A stretch of DNA of 64,000 bases, taken from contig NZ_LMDF01000005.1 in assembly GCF_001425745.1 (NCBI RefSeq), forward strand, positions 480,829 through 544,828. The letters run 5' to 3'. This document shows, one piece after another, positions 56,194 to 64,000 of the stretch. The translations under genes were made by a program, and so were the position numbers. This stretch comes from Caulobacter sp. Root343. GTDB lineage: Bacteria; Pseudomonadota; Alphaproteobacteria; Caulobacterales; Caulobacteraceae. The notes below the pieces were generated by a model, which was not told the DNA's origin, searched no databases, and saw only the letters and a program-made list of their open reading frames with translations. Each line of letters starts with the position of its first letter. The first letter of the stretch is position 1.

Positions 56194-56778
56194 GTGACAC
56201 CCCAACCACAAGAGACCCCCCCTCAAGAAACTCGAGACGGCTTCCGCTTCCGGGGCGGTCGCCTGCCCCTGGACCTGCCGGCCACCCTGGCCGGGCGGGT
56301 CAGCGGCAATCATCGCGACGCCCTGGCGACGCCCGCCGACCTCGACCGCTGGCTGGTCGCGGCGGGGCTGGCCGACGGCGTTGCAGGGTCTTCCGCCGAA
56401 GATCTTTCGGCCGCGCGTGATCTTCGCGAGACGCTCTACGCCCTGGCCCTGGCTCGCGCCGAAGACCGCCCCCTGCCCAATGCGCCGCGCGAAGCCCTCA
56501 ACGCCCTCGCCGCCCAGCCCGCCGCCGCGCCCTGGCTGGACGCCTCGGGCGAGCGGCGCTGGACGGGCGGCGCGCGGGCCCTGCTGGCCGGGGTGGCGCG
56601 GGAGGCGATCGAGCTGCTTGGCGGGCCGGACGCCGGCCGCATCCGCCAGTGCCAGGGGCCGGTCTGCGCGATCCTGTTCCTGGACGCCTCGCGCAAGGGC
56701 GACCGCCGCTGGTGCTCGATGAGCGCCTGCGGGAACAGGGCCAAGGTCGCGGCGTTTCGGGGGCGGGAGAAACTCTAA
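56194..56778 (+). CDS. CGNR zinc-finger (ABATE domain) transcriptional regulator
   Basis: The 194-residue protein begins at GTG 56194. The ABATE domain (about residues 20-145) precedes a C-terminal CGNR zinc finger: RQCQGPVCAILFLDASRKGDRRWCSMSACGNRAKVAAFR, with four cysteines arranged as CX5C-like pairs. Such proteins are thought to be stress-linked regulators. It is divergent from the lipocalin-like gene, which is its likely target. Confidence 0.88.
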   Translation: MTPQPQETPPQETRDGFRFRGGRLPLDLPATLAGRVSGNHRDALATPADLDRWLVAAGLADGVAGSSAEDLSAARDLRETLYALALARAEDRPLPNAPREALNALAAQPAAAPWLDASGERRWTGGARALLAGVAREAIELLGGPDAGRIRQCQGPVCAILFLDASRKGDRRWCSMSACGNRAKVAAFRGREKL

Positions 56779-56780
56779 GC

Positions 56781-56880
56781 TGTCATCCCGGGCGAAGCGC
56801 AGCGTAGACCCGGGACCGCAACAAGCTCAGTGCTTCCGGCGGTCCCGGATCTGCGCGCTACGCGCTTGTCCGGGATGACA
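56781..56880. repeat. TGTCATCCC palindromic repeat, copy 7
   Basis: TGTCATCCCGGGCG...GTCCGGGATGACA spans 100 bases in the convergent gap between the CGNR and Lrp genes. It is the most diverged copy (internal CTACGCGCTTGTC). Confidence 0.85.
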
Positions 56881-56884
56881 GTTT

Positions 56885-57352
56885 TCAAAGCGGCAGCTGC
56901 ACCGTGCTCTTGACCTCTTCCAGCACCGCATAGGTTCGGGTCTCGCGCACCCCGGGCATCTTCACGAGGATGTCGCCCAAGAAGCCGCGATAGGCCTCCA
57001 TGTCGCGCACCCGGGCCTTGATCAGATAGTCGAAACCGCCCGCCACCATGTGGCATTCCAGGATCTCGGGCGCGCGGCGCACGGCGGCGGCGAAGTCCTC
57101 GAACACCTCGCCGGTCGTGCGGTCCAGCACCACCTCGACGAAGATCAGCAGGGCGCGGTCGACCTTGGCCGGGTCCAGCAGCGCCACATAGCCGGTGATG
57201 TAGCCGCGCTCGCGCAGGCGGCGGACGCGGTCGAAGGTGGCGGCCGGCGACAGGTTGCAGCGCTTGGCCAGCTCGGCGTTGGTGATGCGCCCGTCGACCT
57301 GCAGCACCTTCAACAGGCGGCGATCGGTGTCATCTAGAGCAGAAATGGCCAT
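56885..57352 (-). CDS. putR: Lrp/AsnC-family regulator, probable proline-responsive PutR
   Basis: The 155-residue protein has the Lrp helix-turn-helix (DDTDRRLLKVLQVDGRITNAELAKRCNLSPAATFDRVRRL) and a C-terminal RAM effector domain. It is divergent from putA. In alphaproteobacteria such Lrp-type neighbours (PutR) activate putA when proline is present. The symbol is assigned from context. Confidence 0.85.
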   Translation of the reverse strand: MAISALDDTDRRLLKVLQVDGRITNAELAKRCNLSPAATFDRVRRLRERGYITGYVALLDPAKVDRALLIFVEVVLDRTTGEVFEDFAAAVRRAPEILECHMVAGGFDYLIKARVRDMEAYRGFLGDILVKMPGVRETRTYAVLEEVKSTVQLPL

Positions 57353-57774
57353 ATCGGACTTTCACCGAAGAAGCTTCGAAAAGTAGCGCTCACAAACGGA
57401 GCACATTCGGAAAGCTTAGCGTTACACCCTCGATCGTTCCAGCCCCATCCGCGCCTCTCCCCCTCCTCAAGAGGCGCTGGTGGACACGGCCAGCCGCTGA
57501 AGGCTGGAACCGACGCGACGCCCACCCCCTCCCCCAACGGGTGTCGCGATGAGAGGAAGGGACGCGAGCGTCTCCCCCAGAACGCGTCCCTTCCTCCCTC
57601 CCCTCTTCCAGAGCATGCTTTCCATACGTTTCGCCGCGCGCCTTGGCCGCGCTGGAGCGGACGATCGTTTTCGCCGGTTTTCCCGAAGAAGCTACGGACC
57701 CGCCGAGCAACAAACGAAGCACTTTTGCCATGAGGCAAGTTAGACCGACGATATTCCAACCCGCAGGATCCGAC
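57353..57774. promoter_or_regulatory. Divergent putR-putA control region with duplicated block
   Basis: The 422 bases hold no supported gene. CCGAAGAAGCT (57365-57375 and 57683-57693) and ACAAACGGAGCACATT / ACAAACGAAGCACTTT (57392-57407 and 57710-57725) recur with the same 27-base spacing, so a block of about 43 bases is present at both ends. The centre (about 57430-57610) is rich in palindromic CTCCCCC segments. The repeated block is a candidate PutR binding site. Confidence 0.6.
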
Positions 57775-60700
57775 ATGACCGACTGGGCCAATACGACTTG
57801 GGACAGCCTCGACGACGGCAAGTATCGCGACGAAGCCGCCGTGATCGCCGATCTGCTGGCCGCCAAGCCCCTGTCGAGCGAAGACCGCGCCGCCGTCCGC
57901 GCCGAGGCCGAGGCCCTGGTCCGCGGCGCCCGCCGCAGCGTCCGCAAGCAGGGCGTGGTCGAGAGCTTCCTGCAGGAGTTCAGCCTGGGCACCCGCGAGG
58001 GCCTGGCCTTGATGTGCCTAGCCGAGGCCTTGCTGCGCACACCCGACGACGACACCCGCGACAAGCTGATCGCCGAGAAGATCGGCTCGGCCGACTGGGC
58101 CAGCCACCTGGGCGGCTCCGACAGCCTGTTCGTCAACGCCTCGACCTGGGGCCTGATGCTGACCGGCAAGATCGTCGAGCCCGACGACGAGGCCAAGAAG
58201 GATCTGCCCGGCTTCGTCAAGAAGCTGGCCGGCCGCCTGGGCGAGCCGGTGATCCGCGCCGCCGTCGGCCAGGCCATCCGCATCATGGGCGAGCAGTTCG
58301 TCCTTGGACGGACGATAGAGGCCGCCATCAAGCGCGCCGCCGCCGACGGCGACATGTGCAGCTTCGACATGCTGGGCGAAGGCGCCCGCACCGCCGCCGA
58401 CGCCGAGCGCTACGAAAGGTCCTACGCCGACGCCATCGAGACGGTCGGCAAGTTGTCGAACGGCGCTGGTCCCGAGGCCGGTCACGGCGTGTCGGTCAAG
58501 CTGTCGGCCCTGTGTCCGCGCTATGAGGCCACCCACGAGGACCGTGTCTGGGAGGAGCTCTATCCCCGCACCCTACGCCTGGCCAGGATCGCCGCTCGTC
58601 ACAACCTGAACTTCACGATCGACGCCGAGGAGGCCGATCGTCTGGCGCTGTCGCTGAAGCTGCTGGACCGCCTGTGCCGCGAGCCGGAGCTGGGCGACTG
58701 GCAGGGTCTGGGCTTGGCCGTCCAGGCCTATCAGAAGCGCTGCGGCGAGGTGATCGCCCGCCTGGAGGCCCTCGCGAAGGACACCGGCCGTCGCCTGATG
58801 GTTCGCCTGGTCAAGGGCGCCTATTGGGACAGCGAGATCAAGCGCGCCCAGGTCGCCGGCCGCCCGGACTATCCGGTCTATACGACCAAGCCCGCCACCG
58901 ACCTGTCGTATCTGGTCAACGCCAAGGCGCTGATCGCCGCCGCGCCGCACCTCTACGCCCAGTTCGCCACCCACAACGCCCACACCCTGGCGGCCGTGGT
59001 CCGCATGGCCAAGAACGCCGGCGTCCGCATCGAGCACCAGCGCCTGCACGGCATGGGCGAGGCGCTCTACAAGGCCGCCGACGACCTCTATGACGGCATC
59101 ACCCTGCGGGCCTACGCGCCCGTCGGCGGCCACGAGGACCTGCTGCCCTACCTGGTCCGCCGCCTGCTGGAGAACGGCGCCAACACATCGTTCGTCCACG
59201 CCCTGCTGGACGAACGGGTGCCGGTCGAGAAGGTGGTCACCGACCCGATCGACACCGTCGAGGCCCATCCCGACCGCCACGCCAAGATCCCGACGCCGAT
59301 CGAGGTCTATGGTCCGCGCCGCAGGAACAGCGCCGGCCTGGACCTGTCGGTGAAGGCCGATCGCGAACGTCTGGAAAAGGCCGTCGTGGCCCTGGACGGC
59401 GTCACCCTGTCAGCCGGCCCGCTGGTCGGCGGCAAGGTCACGGCCGGAACCCCGCCTCTGCCGGTGGTCGCCCCGGCCGACGAGACCAAGGTGGTCGGCG
59501 CGGTCTCGGAAGCCCAGCTGCCGCAGATCGACGAAGCCTTCCGCCTGGCTCGCGCGGCCCAACCCGCTTGGGACCAGGCCGGCGGCCCCGCCCGCGCCAA
59601 GGTGCTGCGGGCCATGGGCGACGCGCTCGAGGCCAATATCGATCGCCTGATCGCCATCCTGGCCCGCGAGGCCGGCAAGACCCTGGCGGACGGCATCGCC
59701 GAGGTCCGCGAGGCCGTCGACTTCTGCCGCTACTACGCCACCTTGGCCGAAGACCAGTTCGGCGACGGCGTGCTGCTGAAGGGTCCCGTCGGCGAGACCA
59801 ACGTCCTGCGCCTGGCCGGGCGCGGCGTCTTCGTCTGCATCAGCCCGTGGAACTTCCCGCTGGCCATCTTCACCGGCCAGATCGCCGCCGCCCTGGCGGC
59901 CGGCAACGCCGTGCTGGCCAAGCCGGCCGAGCAGACCCCGCTGATCGCCTTCGAGGCCGTGAAGCTCTATCACGCCGCCGGCCTCGACCCGCGCCTGCTG
60001 GCCCTGCTGCCGGGCCGGGGCGAGACGGTGGGCGCGGCCCTGACCGCCCACGACGGCCTGGACGGCGTCGCCTTCACCGGCGGCACCGACACCGCCTGGC
60101 GGATCAACCAGACGCTGGCCCAGCGCCAGGGGCCGATCGTGCCGTTCATCGCCGAGACCGGCGGCCTCAACGGTATGTTCGTCGACACCACCGCCCAGCG
60201 CGAGCAGGTGATCGACGACGTCATCGTCAGCGCCTTCGGCTCCGCCGGCCAGCGCTGCTCGGCCCTGCGCCTGCTGTTCCTGCCGGAAGACACCGCCGAC
60301 CACATCATCGACGGCCTGAAGGGCGCCATGGACGCCCTCGTCCTGGGCGACCCGGCCCTGGCCGTCACCGATGTCGGCCCCGTCATCGACGCCGAGGCTC
60401 GCCAGGCGCTGGACAAGCACCTCGAGCGCCTCAAGCACGAGGCCAAGGTGCTGCACGCCCTGGCCGCCCCGACCGGCGGGACCTTCTTCGCCCCGGTGCT
60501 GGCCGAGATCCCGGCCGCCGACTTCCTGGAGCGCGAGGTGTTCGGCCCCGTCCTGCACGTGGTCCGCTACAAACCCGAGGCCTTGGAAGAGGTCGCCGGC
60601 GCCCTGGCCGCGCGCCGCTATGGCCTGACCCTGGGCGTCCACTCGCGGATCGAGCGCTTCGCGGCCGACGTCCAGCGCCTGGTCCCGGCTGGCAACTGCT

Positions 60701-60879
60701 ACGTCAACCGCTCGATGACCGGCGCCGTGGTCGGCGTCCAGCCGTTCGGCGGCGAGGGCCTGTCCGGCACCGGCCCCAAGGCCGGCGGCCCCCACGCCCT
60801 GCTGCGCTTCGCGGTCGAGCGGGCGGTCAGCGTCAACATCACCGCCCAGGGCGGCGACCCGGCGCTGCTGAACCTGTAG
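57775..60879 (+). CDS. putA: Bifunctional proline dehydrogenase / P5C dehydrogenase PutA
   Basis: The 1034-residue enzyme oxidises proline to glutamate in two steps. The proline dehydrogenase barrel (about residues 60-470, with RLVKGAYWDSEIKRAQ and YAPVGGHEDLLPYLVRRLLENG) precedes the aldehyde dehydrogenase domain (about 560-1000), with the active site in AETGGLN (Glu) and GSAGQRCSALR (Cys). There is no N-terminal ribbon-helix-helix, so it should not repress itself; the Lrp gene alongside would control it. ATG 57775 (AGGA upstream) is preferred over ATG 57730. Confidence 0.95.
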   Translation: MTDWANTTWDSLDDGKYRDEAAVIADLLAAKPLSSEDRAAVRAEAEALVRGARRSVRKQGVVESFLQEFSLGTREGLALMCLAEALLRTPDDDTRDKLIAEKIGSADWASHLGGSDSLFVNASTWGLMLTGKIVEPDDEAKKDLPGFVKKLAGRLGEPVIRAAVGQAIRIMGEQFVLGRTIEAAIKRAAADGDMCSFDMLGEGARTAADAERYERSYADAIETVGKLSNGAGPEAGHGVSVKLSALCPRYEATHEDRVWEELYPRTLRLARIAARHNLNFTIDAEEADRLALSLKLLDRLCREPELGDWQGLGLAVQAYQKRCGEVIARLEALAKDTGRRLMVRLVKGAYWDSEIKRAQVAGRPDYPVYTTKPATDLSYLVNAKALIAAAPHLYAQFATHNAHTLAAVVRMAKNAGVRIEHQRLHGMGEALYKAADDLYDGITLRAYAPVGGHEDLLPYLVRRLLENGANTSFVHALLDERVPVEKVVTDPIDTVEAHPDRHAKIPTPIEVYGPRRRNSAGLDLSVKADRERLEKAVVALDGVTLSAGPLVGGKVTAGTPPLPVVAPADETKVVGAVSEAQLPQIDEAFRLARAAQPAWDQAGGPARAKVLRAMGDALEANIDRLIAILAREAGKTLADGIAEVREAVDFCRYYATLAEDQFGDGVLLKGPVGETNVLRLAGRGVFVCISPWNFPLAIFTGQIAAALAAGNAVLAKPAEQTPLIAFEAVKLYHAAGLDPRLLALLPGRGETVGAALTAHDGLDGVAFTGGTDTAWRINQTLAQRQGPIVPFIAETGGLNGMFVDTTAQREQVIDDVIVSAFGSAGQRCSALRLLFLPEDTADHIIDGLKGAMDALVLGDPALAVTDVGPVIDAEARQALDKHLERLKHEAKVLHALAAPTGGTFFAPVLAEIPAADFLEREVFGPVLHVVRYKPEALEEVAGALAARRYGLTLGVHSRIERFAADVQRLVPAGNCYVNRSMTGAVVGVQPFGGEGLSGTGPKAGGPHALLRFAVERAVSVNITAQGGDPALLNL

Positions 60880-60917
60880 GCCTTGACGTCGTCGGCCATG
60901 AGCGAGACTCTTCGCCC

Positions 60918-61196
60918 ATGGCCGACGGCTTCGACATTCACATCAGCGCTGAACACGCCGCAAAGCTCAGGGCCTTGGCCGATCGGGCCGACATGTCTCC
61001 GGAAGACTATGCCGCCCTGCTGATCGATCGGGAGATGGAGGAAGCCGCGAGACCGGCCATTGATCCTGACCCCGCCATCGATCACGCCATCGCCGAGGAG
61101 GCGATCCGGAACGGCGACACCATTCCTTGGACCGAATTCAGAGGGCGATTGAGGAGGTTGAGTGGTCGCGACGGACGAGTTTTCCGTCGAACTTAG
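60918..61196 (+). CDS. Antitoxin of a type II toxin-antitoxin pair
   Basis: The 92-residue protein starts with a short beta strand and helices (FDIHISAEHAAKLRALADRADMSPEDYAALLIDREME) resembling ribbon-helix-helix antitoxins, with a C-terminal DTIPWTEFRGRL segment often seen before ParE/RelE toxins. The toxin gene overlaps its end by 35 bases. It should bind DNA and neutralise the toxin. Confidence 0.75.
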   Translation: MADGFDIHISAEHAAKLRALADRADMSPEDYAALLIDREMEEAARPAIDPDPAIDHAIAEEAIRNGDTIPWTEFRGRLRRLSGRDGRVFRRT

Positions 61197-61455
61197 CCGC
61201 CCCGCGGCCGCTGATTTTCAACGCCTCGTCGTCTGGCTGAGGGCCCGGGATCCGAAGGCGGCCGCTCATCTCGGCGAACGCCTGGAAGACGCGACCGACA
61301 GCCTAGGCACACACCCTCATCGTGGACGCCTTATCGACGAAACTGTTCGCGAACTGACCCTTCCTTTCGGCCGGGACGGGTACATCCTCCGCTACGAGGT
61401 TCTAGGCCGACGCGTGATCGTGACCCGGCTCTGGCACAGTCTGGAGCATCGGTAG
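61162..61455 (+). CDS. RelE/ParE-family toxin
   Basis: The 97-residue protein has the RelE/ParE fold: VELSRPAAADFQRLVVWL, the helix hairpin KAAAHLGERLEDATDSLGTHPHRGRL, and strands REL, YILRYEV and RVIVTRLWHSLEHR. The GTG start at 61162 has GAGGAGG upstream, inside the antitoxin gene. Whether it cuts mRNA or targets gyrase cannot be told from the sequence. Confidence 0.82.
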   Translation: MVATDEFSVELSRPAAADFQRLVVWLRARDPKAAAHLGERLEDATDSLGTHPHRGRLIDETVRELTLPFGRDGYILRYEVLGRRVIVTRLWHSLEHR

Positions 61456-61568
61456 ACGACGAGTTCGCCTCGATTTACTTCATCGTCTTTATTTAATCAC
61501 CTTCCACCCTGGCGTGTGCCGATCTAGACTCCGGGGAAAATAAGACTTTCACGGGGAAACGCCGGACC

Positions 61569-62906
61569 ATGGTCACCAGACGCTCCATATTGGGCGGCTC
61601 AGCCGCCAGCCTGCTCGCCCTTCCCGCGCTCGGCGCTTCCAAGAAACCCGGCGCGCCGACGAAGGGCTTCGTGCAGGTCAAGAACGGCCGGCTGATGCTG
61701 GACGGCAAGCCCTACCGCTTCGCCGGCGCGAACCTCTGGTACGGCGCCTGGCTGGGCTCGCCCGGGGCCACCGGCGACCACGCGCGGCTCAAGCGCGAGC
61801 TGGACCGGCTGAAGGCCATGGGCGTCACCAACCTGCGGGTCCTCGGCGCGGGCGAACGCTCGCCGGCCAAGGCCGCGGTATCGCCTACCTTCCAGGAAGA
61901 GCCCGGCGTCTACAGCCAGGACCTGCTGAAGGGCCTCGACGTCCTGCTGGCCGAGATGGCCGCGCGGGACATGAAGGCGGTGATCTACGTCAACAACTTC
62001 TGGGACTGGTCGGGCGGCATGCCGGCCTATCTGAACTGGGTCGGCAGCGGTCCGTGGTTCCAGCAGGGCGACCCCAATCATCCGTGGCCGGAATTCGCCG
62101 ACTATTCCGCCCGCTTCTACGGCGACGCCAAGGCCAACGCCCTGTTCCGCCGCTACCTGCTGAGCCTGATCGGGCGGGTCAACACCGTCACCGGCAAGGC
62201 CTATCGCGACGACCCGACCATCATGGCCTGGCAGCTGGCCAACGAGCCGCGCCCGGCCGGCAGCGCGGCGTTCGGGGCCAAGAACCTGCCGGTCTACTAT
62301 CAGTGGATCAACGAGGTCTCGACGATCATCAAGACCCTGGACCCCAAGCACCTGATCAGCACCGGCAGCGAGGGCGACATGGGTTGCCTGCAGAGCGAGG
62401 CCTGCGTGGTCGAGGCCCACAAGCCGGCCACCATCGACTACCTGACCCTGCACGTCTGGCCCAACAACTGGGGCTGGATCGACCCGAAGAAACAGCCGGA
62501 GACCTACGCCGCCGGCGAGGCCCGCTGCCGCGATTATGTCACCCGCCACATCGCCCTGGCCAAACAGCTGAACAAGCCGCTGGTCATCGAGGAGTTCGGC
62601 CTGATCCGCGAGAGCCGCGGCTTCGCCCCCGCCTCGGCGACGGCCGACAAGGACCGTTTCTACCGGACGATCTACGGCCTGGCCCTGGACGACATGAAGG
62701 CCGGCGGCCCGATCGCCGGCACCAACTTCTGGGCCTGGAACGGCGAAGGCCGCGCCCAGCATCCCGACGCCTGGTTCGCGGCCGGCGACAAGAGCTTCGT
62801 CGGCGATCCGCCCCAGGAGGAACAGGGCCTGTACGGCGTGTTCGACAGCGACGCCTCGACCATGGCCGTGATCACCGAGCACGCGGCGGCGGTGCGGGGG
62901 GTCTAA
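61569..62906 (+). CDS. Exported GH5 endo-beta-mannanase-like enzyme
   Basis: The 445-residue protein has a twin-arginine type signal (MVTRRSILGGSAASLLALPA). The GH5 barrel starts with MLDGKPYRFAGANLWYGAWLG. The acid/base is Glu226 in LANEPRP and the nucleophile is Glu342 in VIEEFGLIRES, as in GH5 subfamily 7 mannanases. It would cut beta-1,4-mannan or glucomannan in the hemicellulose mixture. It stands alone between the toxin-antitoxin pair and the second blaI gene. Confidence 0.88.
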   Translation: MVTRRSILGGSAASLLALPALGASKKPGAPTKGFVQVKNGRLMLDGKPYRFAGANLWYGAWLGSPGATGDHARLKRELDRLKAMGVTNLRVLGAGERSPAKAAVSPTFQEEPGVYSQDLLKGLDVLLAEMAARDMKAVIYVNNFWDWSGGMPAYLNWVGSGPWFQQGDPNHPWPEFADYSARFYGDAKANALFRRYLLSLIGRVNTVTGKAYRDDPTIMAWQLANEPRPAGSAAFGAKNLPVYYQWINEVSTIIKTLDPKHLISTGSEGDMGCLQSEACVVEAHKPATIDYLTLHVWPNNWGWIDPKKQPETYAAGEARCRDYVTRHIALAKQLNKPLVIEEFGLIRESRGFAPASATADKDRFYRTIYGLALDDMKAGGPIAGTNFWAWNGEGRAQHPDAWFAAGDKSFVGDPPQEEQGLYGVFDSDASTMAVITEHAAAVRGV

Positions 62907-62960
62907 CCCTAGCGCCTTCCCTAGGCCCCAGACACTGCCTCGTCCGCCGTTGACGAGTTC

Positions 62961-63000
62961 GATGACAAGTGTCAACGTCGATTCGTTGACACTTGTCATC
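62961..63000. promoter_or_regulatory. Large perfect inverted repeat, BlaI-type operator
   Basis: GATGACAAGTGTCAACG (62961-62977) is the exact reverse complement of CGTTGACACTTGTCATC (62984-63000), separated by TCGATT. Each arm holds a TGACA-N2-TGTCA dyad, so two BlaI-type dimers could bind. It ends 11 bases before the blaI start. Confidence 0.85.
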
Positions 63001-63011
63001 GAGAGGCGACC

Positions 63012-63374
63012 ATGAAGATCAGCTCGGCGGAAAGCGTGGTTATGGAGGCGCTGTGGCGGCGCAGCCCCCTGACCTCGGAAGCCATCATCACCGAGGTCGG
63101 CGAGCCGCAAGGCTGGACCGAGGGCACCGTCAAGGTGCTGATCAGCCGCCTGCTGAAGAAGAAGGCCATCACCGCCACGGCGGAGGGCCGGCGCTATCTC
63201 TATTCGCCGCTGGTCTCGCGTCGGGCCTATGTCGAGACCGAGAGCCAAGGCCTGCTGGACCGGCTGTTCAACGGGCGCCTGGCGCCGCTGGTCACCCACT
63301 TCTCCGAAGGCGACAGGCTGAGCGACGAAGACATCGCCGAGCTGAAGGCCCTGATCGAGAAGATCGGCAAATGA
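63012..63374 (+). CDS. BlaI/MecI-family transcriptional repressor, second copy
   Basis: The 120-residue protein has the BlaI winged helix (SSAESVVMEALWRRSPLTSEAII, then WTEGTVKVLISRLLKKKAI). It is unlike the BlaI at 10000-10374 in most residues. GAGAGG precedes the ATG. Its stop overlaps the M56 gene start (ATGA). A perfect inverted repeat upstream is its likely own operator. Confidence 0.92.
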   Translation: MKISSAESVVMEALWRRSPLTSEAIITEVGEPQGWTEGTVKVLISRLLKKKAITATAEGRRYLYSPLVSRRAYVETESQGLLDRLFNGRLAPLVTHFSEGDRLSDEDIAELKALIEKIGK

Positions 63375-64000
63375 GCGGCGCGGTCCTGTCCCTCCTGACG
63401 CGTGGCAATATCGGTCTGGCGCTGGGCATCCTGCTGGTCCTGGCCCTGCGCCGCCCCGTACGCCGCGCGTTTGGCCCGCTGGCCGCCTACAGCCTGTGGC
63501 TGGCCGTCCCGCTGTGTACGGTCGCCAGCCTGCTGCCCGCCCATCCGCCGGCCGAGGCGATCGCCCCGGTGGTGTCGCTGGTCGCCACGGCGGCGCGGCG
63601 CGCCGGTCCCGTCGTTCGCGAGGCGCGAAGCCTGTCCGAGGTTCTGGTCGCGCTCTGGGCCATCGGCGTGGTGGGCGCAGCCGCCCTGTTCGTCTTCCGC
63701 CAACTGCGCTTCGTCCGCGCCCTGGGCCGCCTGGCGCCCTCGCCCACCGATCCCGCCCTGTGGCTGGGACAGCATACGGGCGCCGGGCCACTGCTGCTGG
63801 GCGCGCTGCGGCCGCGCATCGTGGCGCCCGCCGACTTTGAGGCGAGATTCCAAGGCCCGGCGCGCGACCTCGTCCTGGCGCATGAACGCGTGCACCTGGC
63901 GCGCGGAGACGCGGCGATCAACGCCCTGGTCGTGGCCTTGCGGTGCCTGGCCTGGTTCAACCCGCTCGTCCACCTGGCCGCCCGCCGTCTGCGTATCGAC
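63371..64000 (+). CDS. M56 (BlaR1-like) membrane metallopeptidase, cut by the window end
   Basis: The visible 210 residues have four hydrophobic segments and the zinc motif HERVH in LVLAHERVHLARGD, followed by CLAWFNPLVH. It is the partner of the BlaI gene just before it. The window ends before any C-terminal sensor, so whether it has a penicillin-binding domain cannot be seen. Confidence 0.88.
   Translation, partial: MSGAVLSLLTRGNIGLALGILLVLALRRPVRRAFGPLAAYSLWLAVPLCTVASLLPAHPPAEAIAPVVSLVATAARRAGPVVREARSLSEVLVALWAIGVVGAAALFVFRQLRFVRALGRLAPSPTDPALWLGQHTGAGPLLLGALRPRIVAPADFEARFQGPARDLVLAHERVHLARGDAAINALVVALRCLAWFNPLVHLAARRLRID

Overview
The window looks like chromosome from a Caulobacter species close to, but not identical with, C. 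vibrioides (crescentus). It is very GC-rich throughout. It carries the Caulobacter-type oxidative xylose (Weimberg) operon xylXABCD with its LacI repressor xylR, a TTAA-N7-TTAA CtrA box, an acrAB-nodT pump behind a TetR gene, many exported carbohydrate-active enzymes, and a divergent lrp/putA pair. I see no phage, insertion sequence, CRISPR array, tRNA or rRNA. The species assignment rests on remembered protein sequences and gene order, not on a search.

Layout. 1-6.4 kb: a minus-strand GH51 arabinofuranosidase and the 5' end of the next gene, then dnaG-rpoD (minus). 6.6-12.1 kb: a BON-domain protein, an exported M61 peptidase, and a BlaI/BlaR-like pair with tandem operators. 12.2-14.0 kb: a RibD-like reductase and an alpha/beta hydrolase, divergent from an HxlR regulator. 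14.1-21.6 kb: a xylan side-chain operon (GH3, SGNH acetylesterase, GH115 alpha-glucuronidase). 21.9-25.1 kb: a group III truncated globin translationally coupled to a 2OG-Fe(II) oxygenase, then an HWE histidine kinase fused to a receiver. 25.1-29.9 kb: PepSY membrane protein, DUF2271, DUF4198, ApbE and a flavodoxin-type reductase, probably an extracytoplasmic flavin electron-transfer chain with a possible Fur box at its start. 29.9-38.0 kb: mobA, xylR and xylXABCD. 38.0-39.7 kb: an AT-richer CtrA-box region, two small genes and two tandem GNAT genes. 39.7-46.1 kb: TonB-dependent receptor, xylE-like sugar:H+ symporter, a small exported protein and a GH43 xylosidase. 46.1-48.6 kb: M61 and M23 peptidases. 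48.8-55.4 kb: TetR regulator (tipR-like) and acrA-acrB-nodT. 55.6-60.9 kb: lipocalin-like protein, CGNR regulator, Lrp regulator and putA. 60.9-64 kb: a toxin-antitoxin pair, a GH5 mannanase and a second BlaI/BlaR-like pair cut by the window edge.

How the parts fit. GH51, GH3, acetylesterase, GH115 and GH43 would strip arabinose, acetyl and glucuronate groups from xylan and release xylose. The TonB receptor and XylE would import products, and XylXABCD converts xylose to 2-oxoglutarate under XylR control. Sites resembling LacI-family operators lie before several of these units. The intergenic spaces hold at least two families of palindromic repeats; one, about 100 bp long and beginning TGTCATCCC, occurs seven times. 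The most notable system is the PepSY/DUF2271/DUF4198/ApbE/reductase cluster, where DUF2271 contains a textbook ApbE flavinylation motif (DGVTGAT).
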